Part shown: one piece after another, positions 1-7,250 of the stretch
How positions within the stretch are numbered: the stretch's first letter is position 1
Layout of the letters: the number at the start of each line of letters is the position of its first letter
Origin: Adhaeribacter sp.
Lineage (GTDB): Bacteria > Bacteroidota > Bacteroidia > Cytophagales > Hymenobacteraceae
DNA: 10,959 nucleotides
Direction: 5' to 3'
Assembly (NCBI GenBank): GCA_028288395.1
Contig: JAQBNV010000083.1
Span: forward strand, 1-10,959
Position numbers and translations under genes: made by a program
The notes under the pieces: model-generated
What the model was told of the DNA's origin: nothing
Databases searched by the model: none
Seen by the model: only the letters and a program-made list of their open reading frames with translations

Positions 1-19
1 AAAACGATTAACTTTGAGC

Positions 20-946
20 ATGCAACAATTAAGTGTCAGGCATTTACTCGGAATAAAAGATTTAACCCCCGCCGATATTGCCTTAATTTTTGACACGGCC
101 GACAACTTTAAAGAAGTACTTAGCCGGACAATAAAAAAAGTGCCATCGCTGCGCGATATTACTATTGCCAACGTTTTTTTCGAGAATAGTACCCGCACCC
201 GTCTTTCCTTCGAACTGGCCGAAAAGAGATTATCGGCTGACGTAATAAATTTTTCGGCCAGTGGCAGCTCGGTAAAAAAAGGCGAAACCCTGCTGGATAC
301 GGTCAACAATATTCTGGCCATGAAAGTCGACATGATTGTGATGCGCCACGCGAGTGCCGGCGCGCCGCATTTTTTGTCGCGCCACATTAAGGCCAATATT
401 GTTAATGCCGGCGACGGTACCCACGAACATCCGACCCAAGCCCTGCTGGATGCTTTTTCTATCCGGGAAAAATATGGCGAAGTAGCTGGCAAAAAAATAG
501 CCATTATCGGTGACATTCTGCACTCGCGGGTTGCCCTTTCTAATATTTTTGCCTTAAAAAAATTAGGCGCTGAAGTAATGGTTTGCGGCCCTATTACCTT
601 ATTGCCGCGCTATATTGCCCAATTGGGCGTGCTGGTAGAATTAGATATTAGAAAAGCCCTGGCCTGGTGCGATGTGGCTAACGTGCTGCGCATCCAGTTA
701 GAACGGCAGCAGATGAAGTATTTCCCGTCGCTGCGCGAATACACCTTATACTATGGCATCGATAAAAAACTACTCGACAGCCTGAATAAAGAAATTACCA
801 TTATGCATCCGGGCCCTATAAACCGCGGGGTTGAACTCAGCAGCGATGCCGCCGATTCGCATCATTCTATCATTCTGAACCAGGTAGAAAACGGCGTTGC
901 CATCCGGATGGCGGTTTTATATCTACTCGCTTCGCAGGTTTCCTAG
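20..946 (+). CDS. pyrB: Aspartate carbamoyltransferase, catalytic subunit
   Basis: This cytoplasmic enzyme joins carbamoyl phosphate to L-aspartate to give N-carbamoyl-aspartate, the committed step of de novo pyrimidine synthesis. The 308-residue protein has the normal catalytic-chain length. Visible landmarks are the carbamoyl-phosphate loop STRTR (57-61), the SVKKGE loop (84-89) that closes over the neighbouring active site in the trimer, HPTQ (137-140), HSR (168-170), an Arg in VLRIQ (224) and the HPGP loop (263-266). I chose the ATG at 20 because homologues begin with MQQLSVRHLL; an in-frame TTG at 14 would add only two residues. A TAA at 9-11 in another frame could end an upstream gene (pyrR is a common neighbour in relatives, but it is not visible here). 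No regulatory-chain gene (pyrI) follows. Family assignment is very secure. Confidence 0.96.
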   Translation: MQQLSVRHLLGIKDLTPADIALIFDTADNFKEVLSRTIKKVPSLRDITIANVFFENSTRTRLSFELAEKRLSADVINFSASGSSVKKGETLLDTVNNILAMKVDMIVMRHASAGAPHFLSRHIKANIVNAGDGTHEHPTQALLDAFSIREKYGEVAGKKIAIIGDILHSRVALSNIFALKKLGAEVMVCGPITLLPRYIAQLGVLVELDIRKALAWCDVANVLRIQLERQQMKYFPSLREYTLYYGIDKKLLDSLNKEITIMHPGPINRGVELSSDAADSHHSIILNQVENGVAIRMAVLYLLASQVS

Positions 947-978
947 ACACATATATATCCGGCTCTGTTTAGGTTTTT
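942..978 (+). terminator. Possible weak terminator of pyrB
   Basis: CCTAGAC (942-948) pairs with GTTTAGG (967-973), seven pairs including one G-T, around an 18-base loop, and is followed directly by five T (974-978). The stem overlaps the pyrB stop codon. The long loop and short stem make it a weak candidate. Confidence 0.35.
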
Positions 979-1862
979 AAAACGATGCTGAAAAAAACAT
1001 GAGCAAAATTCTTATTTAATATTTGGTTGCATCATCATTACGAACTCGCTAACTGCCGCTAGCTTCAAGATTAAGGAAGCAAACTGCTCGCCTACGACCG
1101 TAGCCTATTTGATTCTACCATCTGCAAGTAAATAGTTAGCGCCGCTATTTACCTCTTGCTTTTCTATACTCAATTTTTTATATCAGCAACGAAAGGTACT
1201 GCTGAATTAATATCTATAAGAAATAAAACGCCGCCAAGCATTCGCCAAACTAACCCCTAAAATAATAACATAAAAGGCTAAAAGCGAAGGAACAGTCCCC
1301 TTGTAAGAACCGCAAGGTGTAGAAAATATTGCCTTACTGCCAGACACAGCAAGCACCTTTACACCCTGCTGAATTCCTCCTCCAAGAGAGCTTTACTTCG
1401 TAATTAGTAGCTTTCCTGATGCACCTCCCTTCAAAAGCTAATTTAGCAGTATAACTTAATTTAAATTATCGGTTTCCCGGCTACACTTTGCTCTTGCAGC
1501 ACTTCTCCCGAATCTTCTTTAAAAAATTACCAATCGTAAATTCTTCCTGTAAGGCATTATTTTCAGTTAAACTGAACAAAAATTATTCAGATAAGAGACT
1601 ATTAAACCGGCAGGCCTCCTTTATTATAAATAACTAGCCATAAAAGCAGCCCTCCTATTGCCCCTGACTATGGTTTTGATTCTTATATTATGCATTAATA
1701 TTAGTAAACCAGCAGCGGAAGAATCTAAAATCACAGCCTCTTTTGGATATGGGACATCAGGTGATAATTTCGCAGGATAATATTACCCAATATATTTTAT
1801 TTGCGTTTAGCCTACTAATTTTAAAATAATCACCACTTGCTATGCTGGCGAACAGGGTACAT
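979..1862. other. Gene-free stretch with unplaced reading-frame fragments
   Basis: No gene can be called here with confidence; it is by far the longest non-coding stretch in the window. Several fragments read somewhat like protein but are interrupted. On the minus strand, 1015-1182 gives 55 codons broken by one TAG at 1105-1107, and 1210-1392 gives 61 open codons that include a hydrophobic run (VPSLLAFYVIILGVSLANA) followed by WRR. On the plus strand a short signal-peptide-like frame lies at 1634-1780. A perfect 15-base palindrome, TTCAGTTAAACTGAA, sits at 1562-1576. In DNA this AT-rich, open frames of about 60 codons can arise by chance, so decayed genes are a possibility and not a conclusion. 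I recognise no family. Confidence 0.5.
1670..1780 (+). other. Short signal-peptide-like reading frame, possible small secreted peptide or gene remnant
   Basis: An ATG at 1670 opens 36 codons ending in TAA at 1778-1780. The start of the peptide is a hydrophobic run (MVLILILCINIS) followed by KPAAEESKITASFGYGTSG, which resembles an export signal leading into a beta-barrel-like segment. The same frame stays open back to 1634 and reads IKAALLLPLT just before the ATG, where an ATA codon (1640-1642) stands at the position a lysine-led signal peptide would start. It could be the 5' remnant of an outer-membrane protein gene, a tiny exported peptide, or chance. No ribosome binding site or family match is visible. 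Confidence 0.18.
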
Positions 1863-1895
1863 AAAAAAAGCCGCAGGAGAAATTCTCCTGCGGCT
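1863..1895 (-). terminator. Rho-independent terminator of the ompA-like gene
   Basis: The bases 1869-1895 form a perfect inverted repeat with 13-base GC-rich arms (AGCCGCAGGAGAA and its complement) around a single central base. Read on the minus strand it is followed by seven T (1869-1863). It lies about 50 bases after the stop codon of the OmpA-family gene and has the classic form of an intrinsic terminator for that gene. The T tract is on the minus side only. Confidence 0.9.
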
Positions 1896-1902
1896 CTCTT
1901 AC

Positions 1903-1943
1903 AGATTAGTTCTGCTAAGAACGGTCTTCAGACCAACTAATCT
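1903..1943 (-). other. Structured 3' tail between the ompA-like stop codon and its terminator
   Basis: AGATTAGTT (1903-1911) pairs with AACTAATCT (1935-1943), and two smaller hairpins fit inside: TCT-GCTA-AGA at 1911-1920, in competition with the outer stem for 1911, and GGTC-TTCA-GACC at 1923-1934. The three stems together would fold like a three-way junction in the mRNA tail. The pairing is direct from the sequence; any role (stability, processing into a small RNA) is a guess. Confidence 0.45.
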
Positions 1944-1946
1944 TTA

Positions 1947-3458
1947 TTATTCAACCATTAATTCTACTTGTGCTCTCCGGTTCAGGGCTCTGCCTTCTGC
2001 AGTATCGTTCGTAGAACGTGGCATTGACTCACCATAACCAACTGTATTTACCCGGTCTTTAGCAAGACGGCCTCTGGCAGTCAGGTAACGGGCTACAGCG
2101 GCAGCTCTTCTTTCAGATAAAGCCTGGTTGTACTCGTCAGTACCAGTTGCATCAGCGTGACCAGAAACGTTTACATCAAATTCTGGGTTAGCTTTCAGGA
2201 AGCGAACAACCTGATCCAGGGTTTTGAAGGAAACTTTTCTCAACACTGCTTTGTCGAATTCAAACTGGATATAAGTAGTATCCTGTAATGTTCCACGACC
2301 TACACCTCTTGGGATTGGCTTACGTACTGGGCAACCTGTAGAATCTACCTGGGTTCCGGCTGGTGTATCTGGGCACTTATCTAAGGCATCAGAAATACCA
2401 TCAGCATCAGCATCAAGCGGGCAACCTTTGGCATCTACCTGGGTTCCGGCTGGCGTACCTGGGCAAGTATCATTTTGGTCAGCAACACCATCACCGTCAG
2501 CATCTGGGCAACCTTGCAGTGCGGCAGTACCTGGTTGGTCTGGGCACTGATCCTGAGCATCAGCAACACCATCATTATCTTTATCTGGGCAACCGTTCAG
2601 GGTAGCAACACCAGCTACATCCGGGCAGTTATCCTGATAATCTGGCACACCATCTTTATCAGTATCAACTGGGCATCCGTTTTCATCAACTTTAACACCA
2701 GATGGGGTATCAGGGCATTTGTCCTTTCTATCAGGCACACCATCCACATCGGTATCTTTCGCTTTACCTAAAGCCAATGTTAAACCGAAGTTATGCTGTA
2801 AAAAACGATCCGGACGCTTATCACCAGCGCGTTTGAAACCATCGTACTGGTCGGTGAAGGTATAAATCTGACCAGTTTGTACGAAAGCGCTAATCCGATC
2901 AGTAAAACGTAAGTTAATACCAGCTGCGCCAAAAGCAACACCATGGTTTAAGTCGCCGTCAGTACCGCGGTTAGCAGGTTGTCCGTCGCCAAACATGCCA
3001 TGAGCACCTTTGCCAGCAACATCTGAAAAAGCACCGCCGTAACCTAACATCAGATAAGGACCAAAACGCGCATCTTCTTTCAGAATCATGCCATTGTTCA
3101 TCTTTAATTTGAAGGCGCCTATTACGTTACGCATCTCGCCATTAAAGTACATGTTTCTGGGTCTGCCAGCGGCATAAACACCACCATTCACGCTGTTATT
3201 GTAGTCGATGCGGGCACCGCTGAAGCTGGCTACAAAATCAAAGGAAGGACTGATGTAACGGGAAATATTAAGGCCACCACCGGTTCTGCCCTGACCAAAT
3301 TCGAACCACTCGGAACCCAGGTTACCTTTGTATTGGTAAACACTGGCAAACCCCGAGAGGGCCCACTTATTGTCGGCATTTTGCGCGTTGGTAGAAGTGG
3401 CCAAAAAGGCACATAGCATAAATGCCATTACTACCATTTTGTTTAAAACTTTCTTCAT
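1947..3458 (-). CDS. OmpA-family outer-membrane protein with thrombospondin type 3 repeats
   Basis: This exported envelope protein probably ties the outer membrane to peptidoglycan. The 503 residues begin with a signal peptide (about 1-25, ending STNAQ). Residues about 28-232 look like an N-terminal beta barrel rich in alternating aromatic and glycine residues. Five calcium-binding thrombospondin type 3 repeats follow (235-378), each built on DxDxDGxxDxxDxCP and ending in GCP. The C-terminal OmpA domain (about 396-503) shows YIQFEFDKA, SGHADATG (432-439) and NRRAQVEL (493-500), the usual peptidoglycan-binding signature. The gene starts at the only ATG that leads into the signal peptide. It stands alone with its own terminator downstream and a 415-bp gap upstream, which suggests a single transcript. 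Such proteins are usually abundant in Bacteroidota; the exact ligand of the barrel is unknown. Confidence 0.93.
   Translation of the reverse strand: MKKVLNKMVVMAFMLCAFLATSTNAQNADNKWALSGFASVYQYKGNLGSEWFEFGQGRTGGGLNISRYISPSFDFVASFSGARIDYNNSVNGGVYAAGRPRNMYFNGEMRNVIGAFKLKMNNGMILKEDARFGPYLMLGYGGAFSDVAGKGAHGMFGDGQPANRGTDGDLNHGVAFGAAGINLRFTDRISAFVQTGQIYTFTDQYDGFKRAGDKRPDRFLQHNFGLTLALGKAKDTDVDGVPDRKDKCPDTPSGVKVDENGCPVDTDKDGVPDYQDNCPDVAGVATLNGCPDKDNDGVADAQDQCPDQPGTAALQGCPDADGDGVADQNDTCPGTPAGTQVDAKGCPLDADADGISDALDKCPDTPAGTQVDSTGCPVRKPIPRGVGRGTLQDTTYIQFEFDKAVLRKVSFKTLDQVVRFLKANPEFDVNVSGHADATGTDEYNQALSERRAAAVARYLTARGRLAKDRVNTVGYGESMPRSTNDTAEGRALNRRAQVELMVE
2325..2756 (-). repeat. Five tandem thrombospondin type 3 repeats inside the OmpA-family gene
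   Basis: Five units of 27-30 residues lie at protein positions 235-264, 265-291, 292-318, 319-348 and 349-378. Each carries the spaced aspartates of a calcium-binding loop and two cysteines (CPD...GCP). Units 1, 4 and 5 are the longer form with TPxG. Units 4 and 5 share near-identical DNA around 2344-2375 and 2433-2466, including the plus-strand string CTACCTGGGTTCCGGCTGG. Confidence 0.9.
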
Positions 3459-3721
3459 AGTTGTAGTTTAGTGTAAAAACAGATAAAAATTAAATTATAT
3501 ATTAGGTTTTGCGTATATACCCCGATTACAAAAAAATGTTGCCTTAATATTTAAAATTCCTTGGCTGCGCTTCTGTTTACGGGTAATTGAATAGTTAGAT
3601 GTATTTATATTTAAAATTTCTATATCTAAGTTAATATTTCAGTTTCTTTTTATTAATTTTTTAACGATTCGTAGCGTAATATTCCGGCTGAAACCAGGTG
3701 TTTTACGGTTAATGGACGGCG

Positions 3722-3729
3722 CAAATATA
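3722..3729 (-). promoter_or_regulatory. Possible -7 promoter box for the ompA-like gene
   Basis: Read on the minus strand the bases are TATATTTG, followed by CGCC, an exact match to the Bacteroidota -7 consensus TAnnTTTG. No TTTG-like -33 element is seen at the expected distance. It is about 265 bases from the start codon. Confidence 0.4.
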
Positions 3730-3812
3730 GAAAGATAATAATTACTGTATAAGCTTCCTGTTAAGTTCTTCTAAAATTACAAATGTCCAATTGGGTTACC
3801 TGCCTCTGAAAG

Positions 3813-3850
3813 AAAAACCAACTATAACTCTAAATGAGAGCTTTAAGGTT
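3813..3850 (-). terminator. Weak terminator candidate after the TolC-family gene
   Basis: Read on the minus strand, AACC (3850-3847) can pair with GGTT (3819-3816) and an inner CTCT pairs with AGAG, followed by TTTTTC. The stem is short and interrupted, so this is only a candidate; it lies 24 bases past the stop codon. Confidence 0.28.
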
Positions 3851-3873
3851 TGATTCTGCATTTGTTACCTTCA

Positions 3874-5355
3874 TTATTTTTGAATTATCGGTTGATTAAA
3901 CTCAAAATCGTACAATGTCATTTGCCGCAGATCGTAATAAGCTTGCCAAAAACTGCGTAACGCACTGATATAACTACGGGTAGCTTTGTCTCTTTCTTCG
4001 GTAGCCACATTTAATTCCAAAACCCCAATCTGCCCGTCCAGGTATCTTTCTTTGGTCAGGGTGTAGCGTTTTTCGGCTATTTCATCGGTTCGTTTGGCTA
4101 CCACCATTTGGTTACGCAGCACTTTAAAGCGTTTTACATTCAGGTAAATATCCTGGTCGAAGTTAATGCGTTGCTGTTCTACATTGGCTTTAACTAATTC
4201 CTGGTTAGCCTTGGCCGTGCCCAAACGCCCCTCAGACCGTCCCCAGTCCATCACCGGAATATTAAAGCCTACGCGTAATCGTTGCTGCTCGGACGGGTCG
4301 ATATAAAGTTCAGAGACTTCTTTTGCCTGCTGGTTAAGGCCGAAGGAGGCAAACAAGTTAGCGGTTACCCCAGTTTCGCCTTTGGCCCGGGCCATGTTCT
4401 GCTCTGCCTCCAGTAGTTCCCGCTGGAAAGCAATTATCCGCTGGCGGTTTTGATGGGCCTGCGCTAGGGCAAATTTTTCATCTACCTCAAACTGCGGTAT
4501 TTCGCCCGGAGGCAACAAGGTAATCGGGTCGTCGTCGGTCAGGCCCAGGTAAACTTTTAGCCGCAACGTGCTGCCTTCTACGTCCAGTGCTGTTTGCTCC
4601 AGATTCTGCTGGGCATTCATCAAGGTAAGTTCTAGTTGCAGCAATTCATTTTCGGGTATGGTGCCTTTGGTAAACCGTTCCTGGGCTAATTTATACAGCA
4701 CTTCGTTGTTCGCCACGTTTTTAGTAGCAATCTGATAGCTAATTTGGCTGAGCAATAAATTAAAGAAATAACCGGTAGCCTCTTCGGCAATACCTTCCAT
4801 TCTTTCCCAATAATCGCGTTTAGCCTCCTCAAAACGCAAGGGCTGGATTTTATTTTCCCATTTTAACCATCGGTAGCCGAAAAATGGCTGACTAAAAGTA
4901 ACGGTAGCCGGCACGGAAGTATAGCGCAGGGGAACCCTGCCGGGATCTTTGATAAAATCATCGAACCGGGTGACATTACTGTTAATGGAAATATAACCGC
5001 CGGTAAACCATACTTCCTGCCCCAATGATAGCTGCATAAACGAGGAAGCGCTATGATTGCGCTGCGGCAGGGTGCTGCCGTTGGGCTGCAATACCGATAT
5101 AATATTTTTGTTATACTCCGGCAAGTAGCCATTAAGGTTTAACTGCGGTAGAAAATTAGCTTTAAAAGTTTTGTATTGCCATTGCCGGTTTTCTAATAAA
5201 ACCGAAGTGTAGCGGTAAGTTGGGGATTGCTCTTTGGCCATCTGAACTACTTCCATCAGGGTAAAAAGTCGAATGGCCGGCGCTTTCTGTGCCTGTGCCG
5301 GAGCAGTTATGAAAAAGATAAATAAATTTAAAAAAAGGGTAATTAATTTATTCAT
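3874..5355 (-). CDS. TolC-family outer-membrane efflux/export channel
   Basis: This protein forms the outer-membrane and periplasmic tunnel that RND or ABC pumps and type I secretion systems use to expel substrates. The 493 residues start with a signal peptide (hydrophobic 4-18, likely cleavage after AQA at 20-22). The chain has the internal two-fold repeat of the family: a barrel portion near 104-165, then a long helical pair at about 178-270 with ERFTKGTIPENEL (226-238), then a second barrel portion near 331-370 and a second helical pair at about 376-475 with ERYLDGQIGVLEL (436-448). The two matching segments show the duplication directly. No membrane fusion protein or pump gene is next to it, so its partner must be encoded elsewhere. 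A GATATTTG box on the minus strand at 5402-5409 (one base off consensus) may be its promoter, giving a leader of about 40 bases. Confidence 0.92.
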   Translation of the reverse strand: MNKLITLFLNLFIFFITAPAQAQKAPAIRLFTLMEVVQMAKEQSPTYRYTSVLLENRQWQYKTFKANFLPQLNLNGYLPEYNKNIISVLQPNGSTLPQRNHSASSFMQLSLGQEVWFTGGYISINSNVTRFDDFIKDPGRVPLRYTSVPATVTFSQPFFGYRWLKWENKIQPLRFEEAKRDYWERMEGIAEEATGYFFNLLLSQISYQIATKNVANNEVLYKLAQERFTKGTIPENELLQLELTLMNAQQNLEQTALDVEGSTLRLKVYLGLTDDDPITLLPPGEIPQFEVDEKFALAQAHQNRQRIIAFQRELLEAEQNMARAKGETGVTANLFASFGLNQQAKEVSELYIDPSEQQRLRVGFNIPVMDWGRSEGRLGTAKANQELVKANVEQQRINFDQDIYLNVKRFKVLRNQMVVAKRTDEIAEKRYTLTKERYLDGQIGVLELNVATEERDKATRSYISALRSFWQAYYDLRQMTLYDFEFNQPIIQK

Positions 5356-5744
5356 TTAACAAATTTATTAAACATACAGATCGGCTTATACCTATCTAGG
5401 GCAAATATCCAGGCCTTTTAATTTGTTTCATCTTTTAGGGTAAGCATTGGCTGGATCATCGTTCTCTTTACCCCTATATGGCCAGTCCGCTCACAAATCA
5501 GCTGCTTGTGGAACAAGATTAAACTGAACAGAACGGATTTGTCACAAAACATATTCAGCCGGGTGTAACAATAATAAAGACCAATTCTGTAGAAATTCTG
5601 AAGTTGTTTTTGCCCGGAACATATTACTCTTACCCGGGAGAAGAACGATGCGCGTCAATAAAAGCCGGGCAAATAAAAAAAAAGGTACAACCTACCGGCC
5701 GCACCTATTTTAATGCCTAATCTAAGGCTTGGAATTTATCTGAT
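5356..5744. other. Intergenic region between the pepP-like and tolC-like genes
   Basis: These 389 bp hold the terminator of the pepP-like gene at the high end and probably the tolC-like promoter at the low end. A 9-base inverted repeat (TTTGCCCGG at 5609-5617, CCGGGCAAA at 5665-5673) encloses 47 bases and lies just past the terminator. Plus-strand frames stay open for up to 65 codons (5523-5717) without a start codon and run through the terminator, so no gene is called. Confidence 0.6.
5675..5706 (-). terminator. Rho-independent terminator of the pepP-like gene
   Basis: Read on the minus strand, AGGTGCGGCC (5706-5697) pairs with GGTTGTACCT (5692-5683), ten pairs including three G-T, around a GGTA tetraloop. 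A run of nine T starts at the base of the stem (5683-5675). It begins 38 bases after the stop codon of the aminopeptidase gene. Confidence 0.82.
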
Positions 5745-7034
5745 TTATGCCTGCATCAGCCGCTCAATATCTTCTGCTTCGAGCGGAATATTTGCCATTA
5801 AATCTACAGGACCGTTGGTAGTTACTAAAAAATCATTCTCCAACCGGATGCCGAAACCTTCTTCCCGGATGTAAATACCGGGTTCGCAAGTAAACACCAT
5901 ACCGGGTTCGAAAGGGCGGTATTTATTACCGACATCGTGTACATCTAAACCCAGGTGATGTGAAGTACCATGCATAAAATATTTCTTATACAACGGTTTG
6001 TCCGGATCCTGGTTTTTCACATCGCTTTCGTTCAGAAGGCCCAATTTTATTAGTTCGTGTTGCATCACGGTACCCACAAAAGAATGATACTGATCCAGGG
6101 TGTTGCCGGGTACCAGCATGTTACGGGCAGTTTTCATTACATGCAGCACTGCGTCGTATACTTCTCTTTGCCGGGGCGTAAACCGGCCGTTTACCGGCAC
6201 ACTACGGGTTAAGTCGGCAGCATAATTGGCGTATTCGGCGCCAAAATCCATCAGTACCACCTCGCCTTCTTTACATTCACGACTGTTATCTACATAGTGC
6301 AGGATGCAGGCGTTGGCCCCGGAAGCAATAATGGAACCGTAAGCCGGACCACGGGAGCGGTTTCGAATAAACTCATGCACGATTTCGGCTTCAATTTCGT
6401 ACTCCATTACCCCGGGTTTAATAAATTTTAAAAGCCGCAGAAAGGCTTTCTCGGTAATGTTGCAAGCCTGTTTAATAAGTGTTATTTCAGCTTCGGATTT
6501 AATTGCCCGCAGGTGATGCATAATGGGGGCGCTGCGCTGGTACTGGTGCAGCGGGTAAGTTTTTTTGCACCATTTCAGGAAGCGGGCATCGCGGGTTTCC
6601 ACTTCTACCACGGCCCGCAGGTGCTCGTTGCTGTTCAGGTATACGTGTTCGCATTCGGCCATTAACGTATTAAATACCTGCTTAAATTCCGAAAGCCAGT
6701 AAATGGTTTTGATGCCGGAGGTTTCCCGGGCCTGCTCTTTCGTTAATTTATAGCCTTCCCAGGTCAGAATAAGTTCGCTGGTTTCGCGCAAAAATAAAAT
6801 TTCCTGGTAGCGCGCCTCTTTCGCATCCGGGAATAAAAGCAAAATACTTTCTTCCTGGTCCACCCCACTCAAATAAAACAAATCGCTGCTTTGCCGGAAC
6901 GCCATAGTACCGTCGGCATTCGTGGGCATGATGTCATTCGACTGAAAAACCGCCAGGGAACAGGGCTTTAAACGGCTGCAAAAATTTTTGCGGTTATGAA
7001 CAAATAAATCGGCGGGAATAGGCTGGTATTTCAT
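5745..7034 (-). CDS. pepP: Xaa-Pro aminopeptidase (aminopeptidase P, M24 family)
   Basis: This cytoplasmic metallopeptidase removes an N-terminal residue when the second residue is proline, a late step of peptide breakdown. The 429-residue protein has the aminopeptidase P N-terminal domain (about 1-150, with SDLFYLSG at 50-57) and the pita-bread M24 domain (about 175-420). The five dimanganese ligands are all visible: D263 in LMDFGAEY, D274 in ADLTRS, H359 in HGTSHHLG, E384 in FTCEPGIY and E399 in GIRLEND. LDVHDVG (363-369) supplies the family's second conserved histidine. Length and layout match E. coli PepP closely. It is a single gene, divergent from the glycosyltransferase gene and ended by its own terminator. 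A minus-strand AATATTTG at 7145-7152 could be a -7 box, but it is off consensus. I see no missing catalytic residue. Confidence 0.95.
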   Translation of the reverse strand: MKYQPIPADLFVHNRKNFCSRLKPCSLAVFQSNDIMPTNADGTMAFRQSSDLFYLSGVDQEESILLLFPDAKEARYQEILFLRETSELILTWEGYKLTKEQARETSGIKTIYWLSEFKQVFNTLMAECEHVYLNSNEHLRAVVEVETRDARFLKWCKKTYPLHQYQRSAPIMHHLRAIKSEAEITLIKQACNITEKAFLRLLKFIKPGVMEYEIEAEIVHEFIRNRSRGPAYGSIIASGANACILHYVDNSRECKEGEVVLMDFGAEYANYAADLTRSVPVNGRFTPRQREVYDAVLHVMKTARNMLVPGNTLDQYHSFVGTVMQHELIKLGLLNESDVKNQDPDKPLYKKYFMHGTSHHLGLDVHDVGNKYRPFEPGMVFTCEPGIYIREEGFGIRLENDFLVTTNGPVDLMANIPLEAEDIERLMQA

Positions 7035-7217
7035 AGTAAAGTAAAATGAATTAGTGGTTTACCCTCGAAAAAAATAATATTACAGACTGGTATAGAAATA
7101 ATGCTGTACAGACAAATACCTGCAAGTAAAACTAAGTAACTAGGCAAATATTAACAGCATCTTCCGGAAATAAAAGTTTGGTTAATTTTTAAAGATTAAT
7201 ATATCGCGTCTTAATCT

Positions 7218-7225
7218 TAATTTTG
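7218..7225 (+). promoter_or_regulatory. -7 promoter box for the glycosyltransferase gene
   Basis: TAATTTTG matches the Bacteroidota consensus TAnnTTTG and is followed by CGGGC. It ends 25 bases before the ATG at 7251, so transcription would start about 18 bases upstream of the codon. No clear -33 element is seen. The remaining intergenic DNA (7035-7217) serves both divergent genes and contains only a short CTGTACAG palindrome at 7104-7111. Confidence 0.55.
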
Positions 7226-7250
7226 CGGGCACTAAACAGTAATACCTATA

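Larger units (their letters stand above)
3459..3873 (-). other. Intergenic region and probable leader of the ompA-like gene
   Basis: This 415-bp AT-rich stretch separates two genes on the minus strand and holds no credible gene. It contains a good promoter box at 3722-3729 and a weak terminator of the upstream TolC gene near 3816-3850. If that promoter is the right one, the OmpA-family mRNA has an untranslated leader of roughly 255 bases, long for an ordinary gene. A closer promoter cannot be excluded. Confidence 0.5.

Noticed and set aside
1837..2037. Plus-strand frame of 66 codons
   Set aside because: It runs through the ompA-like terminator and antisense to the conserved OmpA C-terminus; a shadow frame.
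2363..2771. Plus-strand frames rich in His/Gln and Ile
   Set aside because: They are the antisense of the repetitive Asp-rich TSP3 coding DNA, which lacks stops on the opposite strand by composition.
5523..5717. Plus-strand frame open for 65 codons between the tolC-like and pepP-like genes
   Set aside because: It has no ATG, crosses the A9 run and stem of the pepP terminator, and an open frame of this length is expected by chance in a stretch this size.
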